A stretch of 64,000 nt of DNA, from the NCBI RefSeq assembly GCF_002104995.1, contig NW_024468264.1:62001-126000 (forward strand), read 5' to 3'. Source of the stretch: Linderina pennispora (taxonomy: Eukaryota > Kickxellomycota > Kickxellomycetes > Kickxellales > Kickxellaceae). Under the pieces are notes generated by a model that saw nothing but the letters and a program-made list of their open reading frames with translations, did not search any database and was not told the DNA's origin. Made by a program: the position numbers and the translations under genes. Positions 47,501 to 58,099 of the stretch are shown in pieces (within the stretch, counting starts at the first letter, position 1; every line of letters starts with the position of its first letter).

Positions 47501-50381
47501 CAGAAGAAGATCATGATGCACAGCGCTACCTTCTCGCGCCATGCGATGCGCTGGTCCTGGCGCCGCAGCTTGCCGCACCACGACAGACATGGGCTGGGCA
47601 TCCACCACGTCAGCAGCCACACGATGGTCAGCCAATTGCGGCGGGCCGGCGTCACCTTGTCCTTGTCGTCGTCTTCCTCGATCTCAGCGCTCTTGCGCGC
47701 CCCCTTCACCATCTTGTCCTTTTCGTCCGCTGACCGACACCTCGTTGATGGTCTGGTCATCCTCGCCCTGGATATTCTCGTCGACCTCTATGCCCATGCT
47801 CATGGCCTGCTGGTGCTCCTGCAGTGCCTGGCTGTATTCGAGCAGACTGGCGATATCGGCCTCCTCGCCGGCATTGCTGTCGGGGAACAGCTCGATCTCG
47901 TCGTCCTCGTAGATCGACTGCAGGTCCTCGGCCTGGATTGACATTGCGTTCTCCTCCTTGATGCCACACACCAGCAGGCGCTCGCGCTCGCGCAGCGGGT
48001 CCTCGAGCGTGCGCCAGGTCGTGAAGCTCAGGAACGCCTTGGTCTTTCCTATCGCCATATCGTTGTCGTCCCACCCCATCGCCCGCCTCAGCGCCTCGCA
48101 GCGCTCGACGGCGCTCGACTTCTCCTTGGTGCGCACGTACTTTTTGAATGCAATGCTGTAACGCGTGATCAAGTCGCTGTGCAGCAGCGAGGCAGTGAAC
48201 TCGGCGTTCTTGTGGTGTGCGATTTCCGCCAGGCCGTAGGCAGTGATCTGCCGCTGGACATGCTCCTTGTCCCACAGCCGCGCCTCCTGGTGGTCGTTCG
48301 GGTTGATGCATAGGATGAACCACGGCAGCGTCTCATCGAGCGACGAGATCAGCTGGGTCAGTGCGCGCTGGTACTGGGACACGATGCACGTGATCTTGCG
48401 CTTCTTCTGCGGCCGCGGGTGGCTCGTATACGGGCTGCGCAGCGGCATCATGACCTGCTGCGCGTCAATGATCGCGCTCTCCAGACGCGGGTGGCCCTCG
48501 GTGACAATCACGCGGTCGTCGAAGATGCGTGCAATGAACGGGTTGGCGGTGGCCGGCAGATCAGACGCCTGCATCCCGCGGAACAGCGTGTAGAAGTCGA
48601 CGCCCAGGTAGTCGATGTTGTTGTCGGCAAAGCTGTCGATTGCGTAGCTGACCTTGCGCGCAAAGTGCCGGATGCCAAACTCGCCGTGGCGCTTGGACAT
48701 GGCATACCACGAGACACCGGCCTTCTTCTCGTCGCCATCGCCATGCGTCTCGTTGAACTGCTCGATCAGCTTGGCGTCGCCCTCGGGCCCAGTCCGGGCC
48801 ACGCGGTCCTTGTCCTTCTTGCTGGCCTTGGTGGACCTGTCCATGATGAACAGCAGGCCAGACCCAGACTTCATGAACAGATCCAGACACCCCGTGTTGT
48901 CGTTGTAGTCGGCCGAGTTCAGGATATGGTCGACGCCCTCCGACATGTACTCCTCGCTGCCAACATCAAATATGTGGTGGTTCATAAAGTGCTGGATGCG
49001 CTCGCTGGCGTAGTTGTAGATGAACTGCTCAAAGTAGTTGCGCTTGGTGCTCTGGAACCCGGGCAGATCCAGCAGGCCAATGTGGCTGCTGTACACGTTG
49101 GCGCTGCACTCGAGCGTGCTGTTCACCTTCTCAACAAGCCAGGTGAACAGCAGGGCATACAGATGCCGCGCCAGCGAGTCGCCGCGCACACGCGACCCGG
49201 CAGCATCCAGGTAGACCGTGCAGAGCTCGCGGCCGATCATACGCGTATGGTAGGTGATCGCTTGCTGCAAACTCCCAGGGTCCACGCCCAGCAGCAGCGC
49301 AACGTGGTCGAGCAGATCACCGTTCTTGACGTACGCGGCCTCAGCCGCCGTCGTGTCCTTCTGGTCCTCAAGCTGGATGTTGCCGATTTCCAGCACGGCC
49401 GCCAACGTGCGGAAGATGAACTCCTGGTACTTGTCGCGCAGCCCCAGCGACTGCATCGCCATGCGCAGATCCTGGAACTGCGCGGCGTCGTCGATGCCCG
49501 GCAGCCTTTGGATTGTGCCGGGCCGGCACAGGTACTCGTAGTTGGTCTGCGTCAAGCCGAACGTTGTGCGTTCCTCGGGCTGTGCGCCATTCACCAAGTA
49601 GTGGAGTACATGGTAGTTGCGCTCGTTGTCGGGGACATGTGTCACACGCGTGCGCTCAAGCATGTAGTCGCAGCACTTGGCGCCGGCCACACGGCCCAGC
49701 TCGTCGAACTGCAGCTCCGTGTAGATGCCGACGCGGGAGGCATTGGCGTGGAACGTCGTCTTTGCGTTGCCAAAGGCCTCGAAGATGATTTCAGCCTCGA
49801 CAATCTTGTCAAACAGCTGCGTGTCGCGCCGCGCATGCGGGCGCAGGAACGACAGCATGCGGACAGCCAGGCGCTTGGCTTCGGACTTTCCTGTACCAGT
49901 CTCACCACTACAATGCACATCTATGTTAGCACGCTATCTGCATCATCCTGTGCGACAGGGAGCCAAAAATAGAGACGCCTACATCAGGAACGCTCCCCTC
50001 GTGTCCGCACTATGTCCAACCAATGCCCGACCCCACCTCCTGCTTAAATACTTACGCAAACACAAGCGACTGGTTCAGCCCTGTCTGGCGCATATGCAAA
50101 TAGGCATTGGCTGCAACCCCAAACACATGCGGCGGTGTGCCCTTGCGCTTCCCTGACGTGTTACGATAGTCCTCCGCGTACATCGCTGCAGCCGAGTCAT
50201 TCTGGGACTCCAGTGCCTCATACGGGTTAATGGAGATCAAAAAGCGACTGCCCAGGTACGTGAACGTCTGCGGCTCTGGCTTGGTCACAAACCTGGCCTC
50301 GAGCCGCGCTGCTAGACTCTCGGTGGTAAATGCCACGCCATCATTGTGGCGGGCGAGGTCATCGCTGGACTGCGTATTCAT
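44560..50381 (-). CDS. Class V-type chitin synthase with myosin-like motor domain (copy b)
   Basis: Paralogue of the neighbouring gene with the same domain order. Exon 1 (50381-50056) is 326 bases, exactly as in copy a when the matching start MNTQSSDDLARHN is used, so that ATG was preferred over two upstream ones. The 148-base intron (50055-49908) sits at the same codon and phase before the P-loop GETGTGKSEAKR. The motor has ANASRVGIYTELQF and LLDLPGFQ. A membrane segment (about residue 915) and a cytochrome b5-like region follow, then the catalytic motifs CDGMIVGSGNDRPTP (about 1251), MVDADTYVSPDSLNRM, GEDRYLTTLMLKHH (about 1495), QRRRWINSTVHNLLEL (about 1534), and a DEK_C-like end. One extra base near 47726, in the acidic linker after the motor, breaks the frame. 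Corrected length is 1890 residues. Confidence 0.95.
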
Positions 50382-51519
50382 TGGCATCCACAAGCTCAGC
50401 GATAGACCAGGTGGATATTATAATGATATGCAGGCAATAAATTTAAATGTTATGCAGACGTAAAGTAATGTATATATGCAAGGCTAGTGTCACTGCGAGA
50501 GGGGGGAGGAGGGAATTGTGGCCGTTTCTTTGTAGGCTCAGTGGCCTCGTACGGGCTGGAGAAATGCCAGGCATATATGATATCCCCAGTTTGCAATTGA
50601 GCAAGATAGCCGCCGCCAATGTTCCCTTTTGTCTCAGACGCTCAAGCAGAGAGCTGGATCACCGAACACATGGAGAAAGTTACCTGTGGCACCGCCACGA
50701 TGGCTACCCACATGCACACATGTCTCGCGTACATCATTGTTGCGCTTCAGCGCTTCGAGCAATACCACAAATACGCTGGGTCTGCGAAATATATTAGTGT
50801 CGATTAGAAAAGGGAGACATAGTTCGTGGGTTTGAGACCATGTTTTCATTATGAAACGACGCCTGCTGCCGCCACTGGAGAAATAGCGACAGCTAGCCGT
50901 CAAGGGTGCTCATATCTCCTTCCCCAGTCGCACCCATGCTACTGGTCTCCACGGTGCTGCCACTCATCCCCTCGTAGCAGTCGAGAGGGGTGGGAGGCGA
51001 TTTGCGGAGACATAGTCGACAGAGGCGTTGATACCACCAGCGGCGCTGCGCAGGGATGGACACAGCGCATGGGCAGCACATGGCGAGTGTGGAGGTTGGC
51101 CCCTCTCTCCTTCACAGCACGCATATGCATGGGTGTGAACGGGCCACTTTCCCTGAGCCATTGCTAGCAATGTGCAGTGCGCGAATGATTTCCACCGAAT
51201 GCACGAATATTGCAAATGCAGTCGGAAGCAAGTATCATTTTCTAGTAGTTGCATAACGCCGAACCGCAGCTGCATCTTCCTGGTGTGGAAGGGAAGGAAC
51301 TAGTGTATGAGTATTGTAGAAACAAAGGAGCAAACAGGAAAAGCTATTTATGTTGAAAGAGAGGTTGAAGACACCACGATACTGAGTGGTGGAAGTGATA
51401 CATGGCAGCCGTGGGCGGCTGCAGAGCAGAACGTAGGTGTGCGAGCTGCTGCCGTGACAATGCAGTACAAATGATAGTGGCAGGGGCCAATCCACTTTCT
51501 GTCCAACAGCGCATGATGC
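50382..51519. other. Intergenic region upstream of chitin synthase b
   Basis: About 1.1 kb without a supported gene. A CTATTTATG element at 51344-51352 is the reverse complement of the CATAAATAG found upstream of copy a. Confidence 0.5.
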
Positions 51520-53694
51520 CTACGCAGCAAGGGCGGTTGGCGCCCGTGCAGCAACCATATGGCGGCGCATAGTGACAGGCTCCTCGATGCCAGCCGACGA
51601 AATCGACGACGACGAGGTCAGCGACACACAGGTCTTCTCGGCACTAGGCGACATATCGCTGCTGCCCAGAATGCGGCTGTCTGCGGGGCTCCCCGGAACA
51701 ACAGTCCCCTCAGACTTGTTGCTCGACGAGATCGCCGGCGAAGAAGCAGTCCGCGATACGTTCGTCGAAACATCGGTTGTCTCAGAGTTGCTCCGGATAC
51801 TCCGCATTGACCCAGATGTATTTGCCGACGCCGGAATTGCCGGGACCGGCGGATACATGCTGTTAGCCCGCGATGCGTTGCGCGATGCCAGTGCCTGGGA
51901 GAGCAAGTCGAGCTCCATCTCGACGGCCGTGTCCGCGGCCAGTGCTGCCATTTCAATCACCGACATGCGGGGCTTCTGCCGGAGCTTGCCGTCCATGCTG
52001 TGCGGCCGCGTGCCGTCCGAGTTCTCTCCCCACGACACGCGCCGCCCGGTCTGCAGCGCCTGTGCCTGCGATTTGGTGCGCTTGTGCTTACTCTCGTGCG
52101 CCTCGGCCGACGTGTCCGAGCCCTGTGTCGATTTTGTGGTGCTCCTGCGTGTAAGGGTGCGCGACAGACGCCTGCTCTCAGACTGCGCCCCAGGAGCGCT
52201 GGTTCGCCGGTGCCGCGATAGGTTCATCTGCGCTGTCCCACGTGCAATGTCGCGATTGCCGTCGAGAATGAGGCTGGGGCTGGCAAAGAGCTGGCCAAAC
52301 GAATACTACAGAGCAGTGGCGCGCATGCCAAAGCGCAATGGGAAATTAGCGTGCGTGGGTGGGGGTGGCAATCCAATTGCCGGCAATAAAAAAAACCATA
52401 CCGCATGCTATCAAAAATAGTAGCAGAATGCGCTCGGATCGATACTGGCCCAATGCTGGCCGACGCGGTATTTTTGTCAGCAGGAGGATCACTCTGCATT
52501 GGACCACACAGCCCACAGCCCAGCACTTCAGGTGCTGCTGCCCCGACCCTGTCGCAGGATGAGCGCGGTTGGGGAGCAGCGAGGGAGAAGGATCCATGCT
52601 CTTTTTGAGCACCCAGGCCAGACACAGCGACGACAGGTCAGCGCCCACAAAGGAAAAGGGAGATGGAACCTCCTATTTTTAAAAATAGGACTGCTGCCAA
52701 GGGCAAATGACCCGGAGTATGCGCCAGTACGTTCGCAAATGAGCCAGCTCTGCAAAACAAATATGCCCGCTGCTTTTAGGCAGAGCAGGTTCTATTGGGG
52801 GCGGGAACGAAACAGGGAGAGCAGCCAGAAATCAACAACATCAAGACCTGAAACCAGATCCCGCCAGCAGAAAACAAAAACATACCTTCATCTTCCCGCC
52901 GAATCGCCGCATCCAACCGCGGATCACGCTCGGGCGGACAACCCGCTGCGAGTTGTTCTTATACGAGTACTCCTGGTAGTCCTGGTCTATGGTGATAATC
53001 GACAGCCGGCAGGACGAGCTGTTGAGCGTGTTGAGGCTGTGCGGGCGCTGGCGCATGTGTAAACCCTCCATCATCTGGTGCGGGTGCGGCAGCATTGTGT
53101 CCTCGTCGCTGGATCGGTCGATAAGATGCATCAGCGTCGGCTCGTTCAGGTTGCGCAGCATCGGTGTTGATGCGCTGGTAACCAGCACCGGCGACAGCGA
53201 TGCAGCGGACATTGGGGGGCCTGCCGCTGGATCTGCTCGCTGGTGCTGGCATCGACACCAGTGCTGGGAGGTACCTGCGACGACAAATAACCCTCCGAAT
53301 AGACAGCGCCTTCGTCCGGCTGTTTCACATCCTTTGCCGCCCCGACCTGGCTGTTGAGTGTCTCAACACTCCGTACATCGACAACCTTGCGCAGCGTCGA
53401 TGGGACCCGCGGCGCAGTCTTTAGCAGCGTTGATTTGCGGCCCATCAAGGGCGATACCGCAGCTACCACCGGCTGCTGCTGCTGCTCGGCAATGGGTACT
53501 GCGGGAATCAATGGACCCTGCTCGGTGGGTTTGAGGCTTGCTGCGGCAGTAGCGGTCTCACCAGGGATAATTAGTAACGGCGCTTCGGGAGGTGGGCTGC
53601 ACCGAGGGGCTTGGGCATTGTGCACAGGCGACTCCATTGGCGGCAGCTCTTTGACCTCGAGCTCGGGTGTCGAATACGGCGTCTCCGAATCCAT
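51520..53694 (-). CDS. Disordered Ser/Pro-rich protein of unknown function
   Basis: No family is recognised. Exon 1 (53694-52886) starts MDSETPYSTPELEVKELPPM and is rich in Pro, Gln and Ser. Exon 2 (52305-51520) is rich in Ser, Arg and Thr, with basic phospho-site-like stretches (RHRRTSAPG, RRLSRTLTRRSTTK, RRVSWGEN). The 580-base intron (52885-52306) has GTATGT and TAG ends in phase 0, joining RFGGKMK to YSFGQLFASPSLILDGNRD. That junction is the most ordered-looking part and may be a short binding module. One base appears to be missing in a C run near 53212. Corrected length is 531 residues. It lies upstream of the chitin synthases on the same strand. The RRxS/T patterns suggest kinase targets (inference). 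Confidence 0.65.
52671..52690. repeat. 20-base perfect palindrome inside an intron
   Basis: TCCTATTTTT followed directly by its reverse complement AAAAATAGGA, in the 580-base intron of the Ser-rich protein gene. It contains two overlapping MADS-like half-sites and could form a cruciform or hairpin. Confidence 0.6.
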
Positions 53695-54923
53695 GTAACG
53701 CGGCGTGTACGTGTATGTGTATGTGTATGTGAATGTGAATGTGAATGTATATGATAGTATATGGAAATACTGTGTGAGGGGAAGGAGCCAGGCTGAAGGA
53801 GGCAGAGTGATCGCTCACGATTCAAGGACTAGAATATAGTATTCCAGAATACAGGAGGGGCTTTGGATCAGGTCGCAGCAGCAAACAGCACTAGTTGGCA
53901 AAGAGTATGGCTACAAAAAAGAAGGCGCTGGGGAGCTGAGAGAGAAGAAAAGGGCTGCAGGAATGCGAAGGCGCTTTTGGTGAAGCAGGACTTTGCGAGA
54001 GAGAAAGAGAGGGTGCTGCCAGAAAAAGCCGTAGTGCACGCTAGCAGAGAGGACGAGCGGAGATACCCGAAAAATAGAAGCTTGCTAGTGATCCTCCTGG
54101 AATGCAAAATTCTTTGGGGACAAGGGACGCTAAGAACAGACACATTCCTAGCGTGAGTGTGGTCGTATTTTTCGGCTCTCTAGTACTCACCCCCTCGTTC
54201 CTGCGCGGCACAACAAGCCGTGCGTGGCCAGCATCACGCCGTGCATGTGGAGGAGAAGAAGAGGACTGGGCGGCGATCAGAGGTGTTTGAAAGAGACTGA
54301 CATGGCGAAATTTATGCACAACGTCATAATTATAGCCTGCACGCATGTGGGTAGTCGCAAAGGGGCATCGACGCTATCGATGGCGGCCACGCTCTGGAGC
54401 TGCCTTTTTGTTCGCACGCATTGTATCTCTCTGCAGCTGGAGGGGGGATCTAGCCAGTGCTTACACATCATCTCCCCTCAATGCTGACTCTACCTGCAGT
54501 ACTGCCTTTTTCCTGCACCGCGAGTGAGAGAGATACGCTGCGCCTGTGCTATTTATGTTACTACCGACTGAGTTGGCATGGTTACACGTGCTCCAAAGTG
54601 CTCTGACTTTGGCCCAGAATAGCCACCGCGGCTTGGGTTTGCCAAACCCAACCGCGTGTTTCACAAATGCCCGGGCTGCAAGCACCGCCCGCACGCACTC
54701 CAGCGTGCCCTCGCCCACTCTCAGTCGCTCATCTAGCTGCGGCGGATGTGCTCCACGGCTCAAGAAGGGCCTAAGCTGGTCTACAGCCCATCAGAGGAGC
54801 GCTCGTGCTGCGAGCTCCACGATTTGCCGCTCGATAATCGAGTGAATGGGGCTGCCAGTCTGCACGCGATTTAATACCGCTTCTGGCCCTTTCTTGCCAT
54901 TTTACACACTAGCGCTCTTTCGA
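53695..54923. other. Divergent intergenic region with a GTGTAT/GTGAAT microsatellite
   Basis: About 1.2 kb between the divergent Ser-rich protein and SDR genes. Short tandem GTGTAT and GTGAAT hexamers lie at about 53704-53750. AAAAATAG at 54070 and CTATTTATG at 54549-54557 are further MADS-like elements. No gene is seen. Confidence 0.5.
53704..53750 (+). repeat. GTGTAT/GTGAAT hexanucleotide microsatellite
   Basis: Three to four copies of GTGTAT followed by three of GTGAAT, directly upstream (on the minus strand) of the Ser-rich protein start codon. Confidence 0.7.
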
Positions 54924-55973
54924 ATGATTGGAATTCCACAGTACATTGAGCGGTTCCAGGAAAAGAACAACGCCAAAGACTGCACAGGCAAGCATGTCGT
55001 GATCATAGGCGGGACACGCGGACTAGGCGCCGCTACAGCAGAAAAGTTCGCCAAGCTGGGCGCGTCCGTGACCTTTGTCGGACGGTCGCAGAAGGCCGGC
55101 GATATTGTGCTCCGCAACTGCCGTGCAAACTCGCCGCTAGCAGCCAAGGCAACATTCAGCCATGTGCTCGGAAACCTGAGCCTACTGAGCGAGGCTGCGC
55201 AGGTTGCCGATCAGCTCGATACAGCCATTGCTCAGACGCACCGAGGAATCGATGCCCTGGTGCTGACTGCGGGGTGCTACGGCAGCTCGTCGACGTATTC
55301 GATTCTGGGCGGCACAGTGAAGACACAGGAACAGCTGGACCAGTGGTTCTCGCTGCTGTTCTTGTCGCGATTCTTGGTGATCCAGCGGCTCATGCCGTGG
55401 CTAAAGCAGCGGCCCGGAAGCCGGGTGATCAATATTCTGCGCGCTGGTAGCCGAGGCAGCCTGGATATCGACAACCTGAGCATGGACGGTAAGAGCAACC
55501 TCGAGACCATCTCGTCGATGGGGCTGTACCTCGACGCCACGACTCTGTCGCTGGCCGAGCGCCACCACGAGCAGGCGTTCTACCATATCACGGCTGGCCC
55601 CATGGTGCCGCACCCTGTAGTCGAGGATACTGAGCACTTTCCACTGCTGGCGTGGGTCGAGCGCACATTGCGGCCGTGGCTGTACTCGCAGTCGGTCTCG
55701 GCCTACGATGCTGCGGAGGCAGTTGTGTACGTGGCAATCCAGCCTGAGTTCGGGCCAGCACACTCGGGCACCCTGATGAGCGAGCGGCTGGAGAACCTGC
55801 CGCTGACTGAATTCATGCGGTCGCCCGACACACACGACCGGATCTGGCGGTACGCACTTAACGAGATCAGTTTCAAGCTGCCAAACGAGGTGGCCAAGTT
55901 CCAGTATGCGTCACTGGACGGCGACGACCTGACAAACGAGATCCAGATTACACACGAGATGTATTCGCAGTAG
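54924..55973 (+). CDS. Divergent short-chain dehydrogenase/reductase-like protein
   Basis: Intact, 349 residues. The Rossmann fold is clear: HVVIIGGTRGLGAATAEKFA (TGxxxGxG motif with G in place of T), the cofactor-loop GRSQ, and the NAG-like segment ALVLTAGCYG. The usual catalytic YxxxK is not found; the equivalent stretch reads MGLYLDATTLSLAERHH, with Tyr but no Lys four residues later. The C-terminal 100 residues lack an obvious match. It may be catalytically altered, or a binding or scaffold protein. The start was taken at the Met before GIPQYIERF because an upstream in-frame ATG would add a hydrophobic stretch; that longer form, which could give a membrane anchor, is not excluded. Confidence 0.75.
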   Translation: MIGIPQYIERFQEKNNAKDCTGKHVVIIGGTRGLGAATAEKFAKLGASVTFVGRSQKAGDIVLRNCRANSPLAAKATFSHVLGNLSLLSEAAQVADQLDTAIAQTHRGIDALVLTAGCYGSSSTYSILGGTVKTQEQLDQWFSLLFLSRFLVIQRLMPWLKQRPGSRVINILRAGSRGSLDIDNLSMDGKSNLETISSMGLYLDATTLSLAERHHEQAFYHITAGPMVPHPVVEDTEHFPLLAWVERTLRPWLYSQSVSAYDAAEAVVYVAIQPEFGPAHSGTLMSERLENLPLTEFMRSPDTHDRIWRYALNEISFKLPNEVAKFQYASLDGDDLTNEIQITHEMYSQ

Positions 55974-56407
55974 CATGTCTCACTCCTGCAGAGGATTCTG
56001 GCGAGAGGGCGCGCCTCCGCTTGGCTTCTCTCTCTTCCCCATTGCTGCGCTCAGAGGCGTCGATGGCAGCCAGCCTTACTTCTCTTTTCGCTTGCACATT
56101 CAGCAGTCAGATGAGGTGGCTAATATAGCCAGAACGTTGATTGTTGTGGTGTTGTGCTTGGAGGGAGTGGGGAGGATCCTGCTGTCGCCGCTCGAATTCG
56201 CAAAGGTATTAATGGCGGCCAGCCACGCTGCTCAGATGGAGCATAGATGGTGGGAGAGGCACCTTGCCTTCTCTGCTGTACACTACTTTCGTCTGATATT
56301 CCAGCTACCCCTCTATCAATCCGCCCGATATAGCTTCTAGTATCTGCAGGCGATAATTCTGCAGTCAACTATAGTAATATAGAGAATCACAAGACCCAGT
56401 CAGAAAG
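55974..56407. other. Intergenic region
   Basis: Downstream of the SDR gene and upstream of the MFS gene; no gene is seen. Confidence 0.5.
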
Positions 56408-57812
56408 GATGACCGCAGCCAGAATAGAGGAAGCGAGCATCGACCTTGCATACCGGCCATCCGTCGCCGGGTGGCCACAGTACAGCTCCTCTAACCCACG
56501 AGAAGCCTGAAACCTCCGAGGCTAACCCCGCGGACGGCGACAGGCCGGCCTGGGACACTGTCGAGTTTGTCGCCCAAGCCGATCTGCGCGCACAGGAAGC
56601 CACTGACAAGCCGCCCAACGGCGTGTACGCCTGGCTTGTAGTAATGTCGTGTTTCTTCTCACTCATGCTCTCCATCGGCATCAACGACGCATACGGCGTC
56701 TTCCAGCAGCACTACCAGCTCAATGAGTTCCCGGACGTCTCGACATCGCTCATTTCGTGGATTGGCACTGTGCAGTTCCTAGTGATGACGCTTGGCGGCG
56801 TGTTCTCCGGATTCCTGTGCGAGCACTTTGACACACGCTTGCTCAATTCGGTCGGCGCGCTTATCATGGGGGTTGCGTTCATCGGGGGCTCGTACTGCAC
56901 GACCGTGCCGGGGCTCATGATGACCCAGGGGTTCCTGTACGGGCTGGGCGCGGCATTTCCGTTTGTGGCGGCAACTGCAACGCCTGCGCAGTGGTTTACA
57001 AAGCACCAGGGCCTGGCCACGGGCATTGCACTATCCGGAAGCGGGGTTGGCGGAATGTGGATGACATCGGCCACGCAGGCCGATGATCGAGAGTCTGGGC
57101 AGACCGTGGGCTATGCGGGTGACCGGGATTATATCGATGTGCGTAGTACTGGCAGTTAGCCCCTGGATGCGCGTGCGCCTGGTGCCGCACAAGAGTGAGC
57201 AGATCATCGACTGGTCGTTGCTGAAAGACGCCCGCTTCAACATGTTTTTGTGCGCTCTTGTGTTTGCCATTGCAACGTACTTTGGCCCGTTCTTCCAGGT
57301 CCCATCGTACAGCGTCGTGGTCCTGCATCCAGTCGCAGAACTGGGGGTCAAACATGGATACGCTGATGAACGGGCTCAGTGTCGTCGGCCGGCTGGCTGT
57401 CGGGTTCTTGGCCGATATCACAGGCCCACTGAACCTGATGATTTTGAATACTGTGCTGGCTAGCGTTGCGCTGCTGGTGTTCTGGCTGCCGTTCGAGTCT
57501 GTTGCCATGCTATACGTCACCGACCTGTTATTTGGTTTCGCCATTGGCGGCATTGTCAGCGTGATTCCAGTGGTCGCTGCTCAGGTTTTCGGATTGGCAC
57601 GTCTGCCATCCATCATGGGGCTGCTGTTCATCGGCTACTTCATCGGCGGGCTGCTGGGGGTGCCGCCTATGAGCGCTTTGCTGGACAACGTCGGCCACCG
57701 CACAAACTACACAAGCTCGATCTGGTACATGGGTGCGTTGCCCGTCTGCTCACTGGTATTCCTACTGCTAATGCGCGTGCTGATAACCCGCAAGCTCAGG
57801 GTGAAGGTATAG
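56408..57812 (+). CDS. Major facilitator transporter, monocarboxylate-porter-like
   Basis: A 12-helix permease of the MCT/SLC16-like fungal group. The soluble N-terminus ends PPNGVYAWLVVMSCFFSLML, the signature-like start of helix 1 in this family, followed by GINDAYGVFQQHY, the WIGTVQFLVMTLGGVFSGFL segment and GLATGIALSGSGVGGMW. The second half has GRLAVGFLADITGPLN and ends in a basic tail, TRKLRVKV. The frame breaks in the N-terminus near 56475 and again near 57080 and 57350. Corrected length is about 467 residues, typical for the family. The only ATG giving a sensible N-terminus is at 56408. The substrate cannot be read from the sequence; monocarboxylates or riboflavin are possibilities for this fungal group. 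Confidence 0.82.
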
Positions 57813-57891
57813 AGTCATCCTGTAAGCATATCAATACCATGGTACATTTACCATCACCTCAGAAATATGTAATTTTTATCTATTTGGTGCA

Positions 57892-57897
57892 AATAAA
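57892..57897 (+). terminator. Polyadenylation signal of the MFS gene
   Basis: AATAAA 80 bases downstream of the stop codon, in an AT-rich tail. Confidence 0.45.
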
Positions 57898-58099
57898 GGA
57901 AAAACCGACTTTTTGTAACATTCACAGAAGCGCAACAGCTCTCGTGAATCTGGTAACGGAAATGGGGGTTACAGAAGAAAACCAGAAGCGTATAAAGGGC
58001 GGAGAGGAGGTGGCAAAAAGACTGCTGCACATAGCAGCATCCGCGCCAGCTCCTTCCACGTCCATCAATCCAAGAAAAAGAATACGACTATGTAGCGTC

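Noticed and set aside
48419-49972. 517-codon open frame antisense to chitin synthase b
   Set aside because: It mirrors the motor domain codons; the composition (Val, Leu, Gln, His, Arg) is typical of an antisense shadow.
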